A stretch of DNA of 64,000 bases from Amanita rubescens (lineage: Eukaryota > Basidiomycota > Agaricomycetes > Agaricales > Amanitaceae), in the NCBI GenBank assembly GCA_015039365.1, contig WION01000026.1, positions 310,001 through 374,000 of the forward strand. Reading direction: 5' to 3'. Positions 1 through 9,212 of this stretch are shown piece by piece. The notes beneath the pieces were generated by a model. It was not told the DNA's origin. It ran no database searches and saw only the letters and a program-made list of their open reading frames with translations. The stretch's first letter is position 1. Each line of letters begins with the position of its first letter. The position numbers were made by a program, and so were the translations under genes.

Positions 1-1
1 A

Positions 2-3000
2 AAAACAAAGCTTGGATTGGACCATGTAGACACTCTTATCAGCATGGCCAGTTTGGCATCAACATATGTGAATCAGGGAAGGTGGGATGAGGCAGAAATA
101 CTTCAGATGGATGTGATGAATGCATTCAAAACAAAGCTTGGATCAGATCACCCATCCACTCTCACCAGCATATCCAATTTGGCATCAATATACAGGAAAC
201 AGGGAAGGTGGGATGAAGCAAAAAATCTTGAGATGGATGTAATGAGTGCATTCAAAACAAAGCTTGGATTGGACCATCTAGACACTCTCACCAGCATGGC
301 CAATTTGGCATTGATATACAGCAATCAGGGAAGGTGGGATGAGGCAGAGAAGCTTCAGATGGATGTCATTGATGCAAGAAAAAGAAGGCTTGGATCAGAT
401 CACCCATCAACTCTCATGAGCATAGCCAGTTTGGCATCAACATGCTGGGATCAGGGAAGATGGAATGAGGCAGAGAAGCTTGAGATGGATGTCACAAATG
501 CAATTAAAACAAAGCTTGGTTCAGACCACCCTGACACTCTCACCAGCATGGCCAATTTGGCATTAACATACTTGTATCAGGGAAGGTGGGCTGAGGCAGA
601 GAAGCTTGAGATGGATGTGATGAATGCAAGGAAAACAAGGCTTGGATTAGACCACCCAGATACTCTCATCAGCATGGCTAATTTGGCATCAACATACAGG
701 AATCAGGGAAGGTGGGATGATGGGGAGAAGCTTGAGATGGATGTGATGAATGCAAGAAAAATAAAACTTGGATCAGACCACCCAGACACTCTCACCAGTA
801 TGGCCAATTTGACATCAATATACAGTAACCAGGGAAGGTGGGATGAGGCAGAGAAGCTTCAGATGGATGTCATTGATGCAAGAAAAAGAAAGCTTGGATC
901 AGATCACCCATCCACCCTCATCAGCATAGCCAGTTTGGCATCAACATACTGGCAGCAGGGAAGGTGGGATGAGGCAGAGAAGCTTCAGATGGATGTCACA
1001 AATGCATTCAAAACAAAGCTGGGATCAGATCACCCAGACACTCTCACCAGCATGGCCAATTTGGCATCAACATACAGCAAACAGGGAAGGTGGGATGAGG
1101 CAGAGAAGCTTGAGATGGATGTAATGAATGCAAGGAAAACAAGGCTTGGATTAGATCACCCAGATACCCTCATCAGCATGGTCAATTTGGCATCAACATA
1201 CAGTAATCAGGGAAGGTGGGATGAGGCAGAGAAGTTTCAGATGGATGTGATGAATGTATTCAACACAAAGCTTGGATTAGACCACCCAGACACTCTCATC
1301 AGCATAGCCAATTTGGCATCAACATACAGCAATCAGGGAAGATGGGATGAGGCAGAGAAGTTTGAGATGGATGTGATGAATGTATTCAACACAAAGCTTG
1401 GACCAGACCACCCATTTACTCTCACCAGCATGACCAATTTGGCATCAACATATGTGAATCAGGGAAGGTGGGATGATGCAGGGAAACTTCAGATGGTTGT
1501 GATGAATGCATTTAAAACAAAGCTTGGATCAAACAACCCAGACACTCTCATCAGCATGGCCAATTTGGCATCAACATACTGGAGTCAGGGAAGATGGGAT
1601 GAGGCAGAGAAGCTTCAGATGGATGTGATGAGTACAAGAAAAACAATGTTTGGATCAGACCACCCAGACACTCTCACCAGTATGGCCAATTTGGCATCAA
1701 CATACAGCAAACAGGGAAGGTGGGATGAGGCAGAGAAACTTGAGATTGATGTAATGAATGCAAGAGAAAAAAAGCTTGGGTCAGACCACCCAGACACTCT
1801 CACCAGCATGGCCAATTTGGCATCAACATACAGCAACCAGGGAAGGTGGGATGAGGCAGAGAAGCTTGAGATGGTTGTGATGAATACAAGAAAAACAAAG
1901 CTTGGACCAGACCATCCATCCACTCTTACTAGCATGGCCAATTTGGCATTAACATACTTGGATGAGGGAAGGTGGGATGAGGGAGAGAAGCTTCAGATGA
2001 ATGTGATGAATGCAAGAAAAACAAAGCTTGGATCAGACCACCCAGACACTCTCACCAGTATGTCCAATTTGGCATCAACATACAGGAATCAGGGAAGGTG
2101 GGATGAGGCAGAGAAGCTTCAGATAGATGTTGTGGATGCAAGAAAAACAAGGCTTGGTTCAGATGACCCAGACACTCTCATTAAAAGCATGGCCAATTTG
2201 GCATCAATATACTGGGATCAGGGAAGGTGGGATGAGGCAGAGAATCTTCAGATGGATGTGGTGAATGCAAGAAAGACAAACCTTGGATCAGACCACCCAG
2301 ATACTCTCACCAGCATGGCCCATTTGGCATTAACATACAAGAATCAGGGAAGGTGGGATGAGGCAGAGAAGCTTCAGATGGATGTGATGAATACAAGAAA
2401 AACAAAATTTGAATCAAATCATCCATCCACTCTCACCAGCATGGCCAATTTGGCATTAACATACAGCAATCAAGGAAGGTGGGATGAGGCAGAGAAGCTT
2501 CAGATGGATGTAATGAATGCAAGAAAAGCAAAACTTGGATCAGACCACTCATCTACTCTTCTCAGCATGTCCAATTTGGCATCAACATACAGGAATCAGG
2601 GAAGGTGGGATGAGGTAGAGAAGCTTGAGATGGATGTGATGAATGCATTCAAAGCAAAACTTGGATCAGACCACCCAGACACCCTCACCAGCATGGCTAA
2701 CTTGGCCTTATCATACAGGAATCAGGGAAAGTGGGATGAGGCAGAGAAGCTTCAGATGGTTGTGATGGATGCAACAAAAAAAGAGCTTGGATCAGACCAC
2801 CCAGATACTCTCACTAGCATGGCCAATTTTTACAAGAATCAGGGAAGGTGGGATGAGGCAGAGAAACTGGAGTTGGACATGATAAATGCCAACAAGCTGC
2901 AGCCAGAATCAGTTCATCTGGATGTAAATGATCTCACTAGTAGCACTAACCCACCCTCTCCCAATCAAGTTCCTCAGACAATTCAGCAAGACTGTAATCA

Positions 3001-3049
3001 TTCTGAAAACATGGTATGTAAATTAAGCAAGCTGACCTTGGCTTTATAA
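2..3049 (+). CDS. NLR-like TPR-repeat protein, 5' end outside window
   Basis: The reading frame is open from the left edge, so the N-terminal part, where an NB-ARC domain would be expected, lies outside the window. What is visible is 23 tandem 42-residue units of the kinesin-light-chain TPR type. The core of each is NLASTY-x-NQGRWDEAEKL followed by MDVMNA and LGSDHPDTL. The units are clearly diverged from one another, including KNLE, EKFQ, DDGEKLE and GKWDEAEKLQ variants. The same architecture, with an NB-ARC domain in front, is complete at 24144-27802. The frame stops at 3047-3049. A good intron (GTATGT at 3014, CTGAC branch, TTGCTTAG ending 3085) would instead splice to a frame stopping at 3260-3262 and add about 58 residues. 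In fungi such STAND proteins act in non-self recognition; that role is inferred from family only. No CpG occurs in the whole CDS. Confidence 0.85.
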   Translation, partial: KTKLGLDHVDTLISMASLASTYVNQGRWDEAEILQMDVMNAFKTKLGSDHPSTLTSISNLASIYRKQGRWDEAKNLEMDVMSAFKTKLGLDHLDTLTSMANLALIYSNQGRWDEAEKLQMDVIDARKRRLGSDHPSTLMSIASLASTCWDQGRWNEAEKLEMDVTNAIKTKLGSDHPDTLTSMANLALTYLYQGRWAEAEKLEMDVMNARKTRLGLDHPDTLISMANLASTYRNQGRWDDGEKLEMDVMNARKIKLGSDHPDTLTSMANLTSIYSNQGRWDEAEKLQMDVIDARKRKLGSDHPSTLISIASLASTYWQQGRWDEAEKLQMDVTNAFKTKLGSDHPDTLTSMANLASTYSKQGRWDEAEKLEMDVMNARKTRLGLDHPDTLISMVNLASTYSNQGRWDEAEKFQMDVMNVFNTKLGLDHPDTLISIANLASTYSNQGRWDEAEKFEMDVMNVFNTKLGPDHPFTLTSMTNLASTYVNQGRWDDAGKLQMVVMNAFKTKLGSNNPDTLISMANLASTYWSQGRWDEAEKLQMDVMSTRKTMFGSDHPDTLTSMANLASTYSKQGRWDEAEKLEIDVMNAREKKLGSDHPDTLTSMANLASTYSNQGRWDEAEKLEMVVMNTRKTKLGPDHPSTLTSMANLALTYLDEGRWDEGEKLQMNVMNARKTKLGSDHPDTLTSMSNLASTYRNQGRWDEAEKLQIDVVDARKTRLGSDDPDTLIKSMANLASIYWDQGRWDEAENLQMDVVNARKTNLGSDHPDTLTSMAHLALTYKNQGRWDEAEKLQMDVMNTRKTKFESNHPSTLTSMANLALTYSNQGRWDEAEKLQMDVMNARKAKLGSDHSSTLLSMSNLASTYRNQGRWDEVEKLEMDVMNAFKAKLGSDHPDTLTSMANLALSYRNQGKWDEAEKLQMVVMDATKKELGSDHPDTLTSMANFYKNQGRWDEAEKLELDMINANKLQPESVHLDVNDLTSSTNPPSPNQVPQTIQQDCNHSENMVCKLSKLTLAL

Positions 3050-3564
3050 TGGCTTTCAAGTTATATTTAATCTCTTGTTGCTTAGTCAAAACCCTTCAAC
3101 CAGCTGGGGATCCAACAAGCTGAAGAGCAAAAGCCCATTGTAGGTGACATGCACATTGACTTAATTTTCATACTAGATCCGGATTTTTACATCTTAGATC
3201 TCCAGTACCCATCACCATTTCAAAGAGGTTTCATATCAGGTGCAGGAGCAGAGTCAGGATGACATGCCCATGGTATTCTATCATTGCCCACCAACTCCCA
3301 CATTACTTCTAATTGGTCCTTTTATGTAGCCTTCCAGTTCTGGCAAACAACTTGAACACATTGCATTGCAACCTAAAAATAAGTTTATTAAGGGACTCAA
3401 AGGTTTATGGAGAAAACTGAAGTGTTGAGTGTGCCAACTTTGCATTTTTCAACATGACAGCATCTCATATCATACATACATATGTAGAAATGCCTAGTAG
3501 TCCAATAGCAAGTGTACAACCTGTTTTTGTGTGGTTCTTGAATTACTGCCCACTGATAAGTCAT
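3050..3564. other. AT-rich 3' flank of NLR gene, no gene seen
   Basis: Apart from the possible terminal exon (3086-3262) of the upstream gene, nothing coding is recognised here. CpG stays nearly absent (first one at 3180, the next near 3595), so the CpG-poor block ends only where the dispersed repeat starts. Confidence 0.5.
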
Positions 3565-3711
3565 TGAATATCTTTGAGCAACTTGTGGTTTTTCCGGTCA
3601 CACGATGTCTTGTCTGAGTTTCCTCAATGCCATGAGTCACAAGCTCTTCCAGTGCACAAAAAACTCTGATATGCATCTCTCAGATTCTATTGAACAATGA
3701 TTCAGAACATC
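3565..3711 (+). repeat. Dispersed repeat fragment (ORC5-beta unit, copy A)
   Basis: This stretch matches about 8085-8242 and 18474-18602: AATATCTTTGA, then GTGGTTTTTCCGG, then a run ending in TTCAGAACATCG. It is the shortest copy of the unit that also carries ORC5 remnants and the beta gene. It has the uninterrupted GTTTTTCC site (3588-3595) into which a hAT element inserted in copy C. Confidence 0.7.
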
Positions 3712-4193
3712 GACCTCCACAATAATACATCAAAGCGAGGGTCGAAGTCCACTGCACTGTCACAAATAAACGGTCATGGGCTGCGGGCTCTTGACCATAT
3801 GATGTCCTTGATATGCAAACAACGTTGATTCGAGGTAGTACACAATTTGAATAAAAAGTAGCAGGGGATCAAGTCTCCATCATCCCTTTCACGTCCGATA
3901 AACTGTCACGAAAAATAAAGGGAGAAGCTAATATCAAGCTGAGAACTTTGGTCTAGTACACGTAGGATTGAAGAATGCCACTTCGTACAATACGATCAGC
4001 CAAATTAAAACTAGAGGAGAGCACTTCAATGCCTACGATGTTAAGTTCCCAGGTGACTCTTCTTCCAGGCATTCGCCTTGGCGTAGAGGCCTTTCTTGTC
4101 CGCGCCAATGTATGCATGCCAGTGTTCGTCGGCTTGTTCGTGTGAGGGTTTTTCGTCTGGATATTTTTCCCGCCCCCATCCTTCACGACGATA

Positions 4194-4466
4194 TCAATGG
4201 TGGAAAGGCTCAGTGGGAACGGTACCGCCTGAATGACCAGCCGCTCTGTGGAGAACGTATGTCAGCATGAAATGGAGGCTATGAAATCTAGACCTATCAC
4301 TATTGAACACGACCTCAGCGGACTCGGCGCCGTCGACCCCTTTGGTCGCCTCGGCCCAGTCTTTCAACGCTTCTTTCTCGAGGTATTCTTTGACGACCTT
4401 GCCCGTCTTGCTGCTGTAGATGTTAACAGCGACATGGCCTTTAAAACGATCGGGTATTTTGCTCAT
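4194..4466 (-). CDS. Small hypothetical protein
   Basis: I do not recognise the family. The likely start is the ATG at 4466 (MSKIPDRFKGHVAVNIYSSK), followed by a charged stretch with KVVKEYLEKEALKDWAEATK and AESAEVVFN. Read straight through, the frame stops at 4194. An intron bounded by GT near 4300 and a CTGAC...CACAG acceptor fits. Depending on the donor chosen, the protein either ends at 4194 or continues in another frame to about 3953 with a basic tail. The 3' end is therefore uncertain, the 5' exon less so. The AT-rich sequence before the start shows no clear TATA box. Confidence 0.45.
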   Translation of the reverse strand: MSKIPDRFKGHVAVNIYSSKTGKVVKEYLEKEALKDWAEATKGVDGAESAEVVFNSDRSRFHSLHFMLTYVLHRAAGHSGGTVPTEPFHH

Positions 4467-4520
4467 TATTAAGATCCTAGTTGACTTGAGACAAGGACCC
4501 AAATGTCGACCGCTTTATAC

Positions 4521-4800
4521 GCGTCGACCAGCGCCAGCGACATACACATGTGACCATCTGGAGCATGTGTTCAAACCTTCTCTGATAACCACTTTATCCC
4601 CCACTGACAGATGATGCTGACAGACATCATTGTCAACGACCAAAACGTACAGCTGTCTGGGAGCCGCGAAGCACAGGTGGGATTCAGACGTGTGCGGATG
4701 TCATGCGCCATCGGCGATGGGTCCTGGCCTAATCGATATCATTATCAATCAAGCTAGGCCTCCTGTGACTTACGAGTAATAATCAATGCTCACGTTCAAT
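4521..4800 (+). repeat. Direct repeat, left copy
   Basis: About 270 bp beginning GACCAGCGCCAGCGA and running to AATCAATGCTCACGTTCA. A second copy lies about 1.09 kb to the right (5610-5880) in the same orientation with scattered substitutions and small indels. The copies do not have TG...CA ends, so an LTR is not supported. It looks like a short tandem segmental duplication. Confidence 0.7.
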
Positions 4801-5609
4801 CTCCATTGGCGAATGTTGACTGCTTTATACCCTGTGGTCACGGTTTGTTTCTATAGGCAAAAAAGGGTTGGTTAACGAAGGCGATTTCGAATGAAAATAG
4901 CGAAATTGGGCTCAGCGCGTTTCGACGAGAAAGGGTCAAATCGATTTCGAGGCCGTCTGTTGCTTTTAGACGGGAAGGTCGAATGTCCAAGGACCGGTCG
5001 CTGATTTATGGCAAAGTCTTTCACAAGCAGGCTATGGTATGCGAGGGGGAGAGAGAAGCTGTATTCGTTGTACGAAGTAGTCTGTATATACCTCGCGCGG
5101 ATTCTCTAACATTGAAGTAATGAAATGAAAAAGAAGACCTTGCATCGTCGGCATGCCGAATCGTCCGAGAAAGAACGCGCTCAGTCGATGAGAGGAGTGT
5201 CGTAGACGTCTGCCACCCTCAGACAGAGCGCGTCACTAGATCATCCAGCAACAGGAACCTTCTACATCGATCCGAAACAGTCCTGCGGTATTGCGTTGAA
5301 GCGTGAAGGATCGAGAACTATCGAAGAAGAGAAGTAAAGTAAAAATAATGAAATGAAAAGGAACGTACGTCCATTCATCATGCTCCATCGATCATTAATC
5401 GTTTATCGCTCCATCAGCGAAGTGAGAGACCTGTTCGGGAAAGGAATTATGAGGTCAGTTGACGACGTGTGAGAATTTAACAAAGTAATCGACAGATGGG
5501 AAGAAAGCGAAACGTTACGAAATGGAAAGGGGAAGAGGAAGGTATCGAGTGATCGTGGGATAAATGTCGAGATGCGTGTCTCTACTAGTGCTAGTACCAC
5601 AACGCAGAT
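4801..5609. other. Spacer between direct repeats, no gene seen
   Basis: No coding region could be supported. The reading frames here are short and lack family features or a sensible codon pattern. Confidence 0.4.
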
Positions 5610-5880
5610 GATCGTGACCAGCGCCAGCGATATACACATGTGACTATCTGGAGCATGTGTTCAAACTTTCTCTGACAGGTGATAGCAAGAATGTTGACAG
5701 ACATCATTGTCAACGACCAAAATGTACAGCTGCCTGAGAGCTGCGAAGTACAGGTGGGATTCAGACGTGTGCGGAATCCATAAGATGTCCGATATGCACC
5801 ACCGGCGATGGGTCCTCCTAATCGATATCATTATCGATATGCCTCCTGTGACTTACAAGTAATAATCAATGTTCACGTTC
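5610..5880 (+). repeat. Direct repeat, right copy
   Basis: Right copy of the 4521-4800 repeat (GACCAGCGCCAGCGA to AATCAATGTTCACGTTCA). It lies just upstream of the SRPK-like kinase gene and may contribute its promoter. The motif TCAATCAAGCTAGGC, inside the left copy at about 4747, recurs at about 5934 just beyond this copy, so the junction has been rearranged. Confidence 0.7.
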
Positions 5881-5966
5881 AGCGTTCCCCGAAGTTGGAG
5901 TTAACATTAGTGGCGCGACTGCCGGGCGCGTCAATCAAGCTAGGCATGTGACTCACAGCTCAATAT

Positions 5967-7640
5967 ATGATGCTCCTCAAACTACATATTCCACGCTGTG
6001 CGCTCTCGGTCTCCAGACACATCCGACGGCTACTTTCCTCGCAGAGAATGCCCGAAAGTTTCCAAGAAGAACTATCGTCCTTTCAACAGGATGTCAAGGC
6101 GATCGATCCCAAGGTCCTGACCACCGCGATGGGAGGAATTGACGAGCCCCCGGAGGAACCTCTACTCTCGACTTTCGAGGAGGGCTTCGGATACTTCACT
6201 AGTCACTGCTGCTGCAGTTAAACGTTCGTTAAAACAGTATGAGTTCGTCCGCAAAGTGCGCTGAGCTTCCCTGTCTCCCGGTCTCAACCCTGTTTTGATC
6301 ATTGAATTCAGCTGGGTTGGGCTGCTTCTTCCTCTGTGTGGCTCGCGTTGTGAGTTCTTCATAAATTCCAACTTGTATCAAACAAATTTCATATCAATAC
6401 AGTGACACCTCGGCGAAGACTAGAACTTTCGTTGCCATGAAGATCTTGACATCGCAAGCCACTGCAAATATCGTCGCGGGCCATTCACTAGAATATGATG
6501 TATTCCGGAAGATCCAATCTGCCAACCCTAACAGCCCCGGATTCAATCACTGTTTAACTCTCCGACACTGTTTCACTGCCAAGAGCGCGGCTGGCGGTCA
6601 CATATGCTTTGTGACGGACGCCTTAAGTTCAAGCCTAGCAAATCTTCGAGAGACTGGGCAGAACCGGTTCACACTGCCTATTGCAAAGCGCATAACAAAA
6701 CAGGTTCTTCTCGCTCTGGACTACCTCCATCGCGAATGCGGGTATATTCACACCGGTGGGTCTGACCCAACGCCCATTTTTATCCATACCGACAATCATA
6801 TGTTAAGATCTTAAATCCGAGAACATCCTCGTTTCAATACCTGAACCAGCATATTCTAGAATAGATGAATTCATCCAGGCCAATCCTCCGTCCATCTATG
6901 GCCCTCCCTTGAACCTGAAATCGTTACCTTTACCTCTCGTCTTTTCACGTTCACAACCTCTACCGTATTTCAGCCTTAATGGATCGATTAAGGATATCTC
7001 AGTGCGACTGATGGATTACGGCGAAGGTGAGCACATCCTGCCTGTTACTCACTTTTACCGACGATACCCGAACAGCCACTTCCGTCGACGCGCCCGTAAG
7101 AGAGCATCTTCCTCAACCATCTATACTCCGTGCTCCAGAAGTCACCCTCAGATACCCCTGGACGTCTGCCATCGACATTTGGACAGTCGGCTGTCTTGTG
7201 TGTTGGCTACCTGCGTCACTCCGCTGATACTGAATACATCCTAGTTGTTCGAGCTTCTCACCGAACAACAACTCTTCTACCAGGACGCCAATAATTATTC
7301 ACACGAGCTTCATTTGCAGTACATAGTAGAGTGCTTAGGGCCGTTCCCACCTGAATTCCTCAAAGATTGCGAGGATCGGGGGAAATATTTTGATGAGAAA
7401 GGTGAGAAGAACAACCTCATCAGCCATACTCTCCTCAATTAATATCTTCACTTAGGCACGCTTCTTCACACGAGCAGCAATTTTACGCCAACCACTCTGG
7501 AAGACATTTTGCGGAGCCTTGAAGCCGTGGATGAGGGCGAGATTCCAGGTACTGCTGCATTCTTGCGTAGATGCTTGTCGTTGGATCCGAAGCTGCGACC
7601 GAGCGCACAAGAGCTACTAAAGGATAGTTGGCTCAACTGA
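5967..7640 (+). pseudogene. SRPK-like protein kinase gene with a frameshift
   Basis: A multi-exon serine/threonine kinase of the SRPK-like group expanded in mushroom fungi. Translation starts at 5967 or at the second ATG, 6048 (MPESFQEE). In order, it has a glycine-loop equivalent LGWAASSSVWLA, the VAIK-like lysine in FVAMKILTSQ, HRDLK-like HTDLKSENIL, DFG-like MDYGEA, the APE motif in LRAPEV, DIWTVGCL and a C-lobe ending LLKDSWLN, stop 7638-7640. Introns with GT...AG ends fit at about 6258-6308, 6348-6402, 6752-6807, 7026-7075, 7201-7245 and 7402-7455. One defect stands out: between GFGYF (about 6194) and the frame encoding KQYEFVRK a single base is missing or extra, and no intron can bridge it. 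The gene is inactive unless this is a sequence error. The catalytic residues themselves are retained. Confidence 0.7.
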
Positions 7641-7662
7641 AGTTGATGTTGTCCTTCTGCAG

Positions 7663-7824
7663 GTTGTAAAATTGACATCGATGTGGTTACTTCATCGTAC
7701 TCCGCCTTCGGAGAGACTTGAAGGTCCGCCAATGTACAAGTGTAGGATATCGTATGAGGACACGTTGGGATTGGCGAAGAAATTGGACCTTTCATTGAAT
7801 GATTTATTGTGGGACCCCGCGTAA
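7663..7824 (+). pseudogene. ORC5: ORC5 last-exon fragment (copy B)
   Basis: A splice acceptor (CTTCTGCAG) is followed by an open frame with SMWLLHRTPPSERLEGPPMY and ending SLNDLLWDPA, stop TAA at 7822-7824. This is the C-terminus of origin recognition complex subunit 5; the human protein has the equivalent LDGPKYKC...YLYDF end. Only this exon is present. Directly upstream lies the kinase stop codon instead of the rest of ORC5, so the copy is truncated at about 7630. Copies C and D carry longer ORC5 pieces. Confidence 0.75.
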
Positions 7825-8760
7825 AGCGGAACGAAGCATGTTCTCGAGATGCTTTAGCGAACATGCTCAGAGCACGTAACGAATCGTACCCTCTCGACGG
7901 AACTTTTCCCGAACCGAATACGCCGAATGGTCAGCCCGTTTATTTAGTACAATAACTACGTTTGGCAGCTTCCTCTTTGCAGTGATATATTCCTTGGACT
8001 GAAGAGCCATGTACTTCGATGGCAGATACGAATATGACCGTAATCGACGCCTATATTTAGTAGCGCTTAGACTCCGCCGCCTATTCTTAAAATATCTTTG
8101 ACTCGGAGCACGTGGTTTTTCCGGCCACGCGATGTCTTGTCTAAAGCTCCTCAATACCGTGAGTCGTAAGCTCTTCCGTGCACAAAAAAACTCTGACATG
8201 CTTCTCTCAGATTCTTCTAAACGATGGTTCAGAACATCGGATATCCATGCCACGCTCAACCTCGGACCCCCACTGCCAAAAATCCAGCTCATTGATTCGC
8301 TTCCGTTCCCCCCAGGCTCTGTAGAATTCAAGTGATCAGAAATAGCCTAGCCAGCTAGGAGACTTACCGATCTGTTGCTGACCGCAAGATGAAGAAGACA
8401 TCTATCCACGCCTGTCAAGGTGTGAGTGAAAAGGAAGACGAAAATGGATTTTCGTGCTCTTGGTCAACCGCGTACGCAGTCTAAGCCCGGGGCCCACGGC
8501 AAGGGAAGCACGAGGAAAAGAGGTTCAGAACCTCTTCACCATCCCCGTGAAACTCACCTTGTTTCTCATTCCTCCATCACTATCCGGAGTCGTTCCAAAG
8601 GCAAGGGCGGTCTTGACGCGACGGGCGAACGGGGCGGGCGACGTGGGCGGGGATCTGCACCTAGAAAACTCAAACAGAAGTAATACGTCAGCCCATGCCT
8701 TGAACAGAAGAATAGAAAAAAAATCAAACGAAATTCGCGCCTCCCGCCTACGGGGCTGGC
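7825..8760 (+). repeat. ORC5-beta repeat unit (copy B), non-coding middle
   Basis: This block between the ORC5 exon and beta is shared with copies C (16741-17027 plus 18474-19169) and D (30490-31450). Reading frames on both strands differ between copies by frameshifts, so I treat it as intergenic. It includes the uninterrupted GTTTTTCC site at 8115-8122. Near 8480-8650 it is rich in GGGGCGGG-like runs. Confidence 0.65.
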
Positions 8761-9027
8761 CTACTTCCGAAAGCCAAGGTCCTCCCAGACTTTCTCCGAG
8801 ATTTCCTCTTCCCAAGCCTTGCTGATATACCGAATATTAGGCGGAAACATCGCGTCAAATTGCTCAGAGGTGCAGAAATTCGCCGTTGACGCTTTGAGCT
8901 CCTGACGCGCCTTTTCGTTTGCCTCCAGGCTAGCGACGAGGAAACCCGCATGGTGCGTACATTCCTCGAGGGAATATATTTTCAAGCAAGGTTGCTGTCG
9001 ACGCAGGCGACGCTTCCGAGGTGACAT
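8761..9027 (-). pseudogene. Truncated beta gene (copy B)
   Basis: The last 60 or so residues, from GFLVASLEANEKARQ to KVWEDLGFRK, match the C-terminal part of the intact beta proteins at 19170-19661 and 31451-31960. The N-terminal half is replaced by an unrelated basic start (MSPRKRRLRR). The break falls at the HHA(G)FLVAS position. The usual upstream TATA box is lost with the 5' half, so this copy is probably dead. Confidence 0.6.
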
Positions 9028-9212
9028 GGCTACTTTTTACACACTTCAGCACCATGATTAATGTTGAGAGATATCCCCGAATTGAGGATGTCACTAGCCT
9101 TACATAGCTACCACAACCTTGTATATTTCATTCAAGTAACGTCTCACCGATTGGATAGCTCATGATACGTACGCGACACACATTTACAGCGCCCTGAAAA
9201 ACCGTCCCCGAC

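Noticed and set aside
1615..1941. 108-codon antisense frame
   Set aside because: It is a shadow of the TPR coding repeats on the plus strand.
5403..5639. 78-codon minus-strand frame with a hydrophobic start (signal-peptide-like)
   Set aside because: It overlaps the start of the direct repeat, where the left copy does not keep the frame.
4521..5880. LTR retrotransposon reading of the direct repeats
   Set aside because: There are no TG...CA ends, no primer-binding site or polypurine tract seen, and no retroelement frames between.
7867..8331. 154-codon minus-strand frame
   Set aside because: The equivalent segments in copies A, C and D are broken by frameshifts and indels not in multiples of three, so it is not translated sequence.
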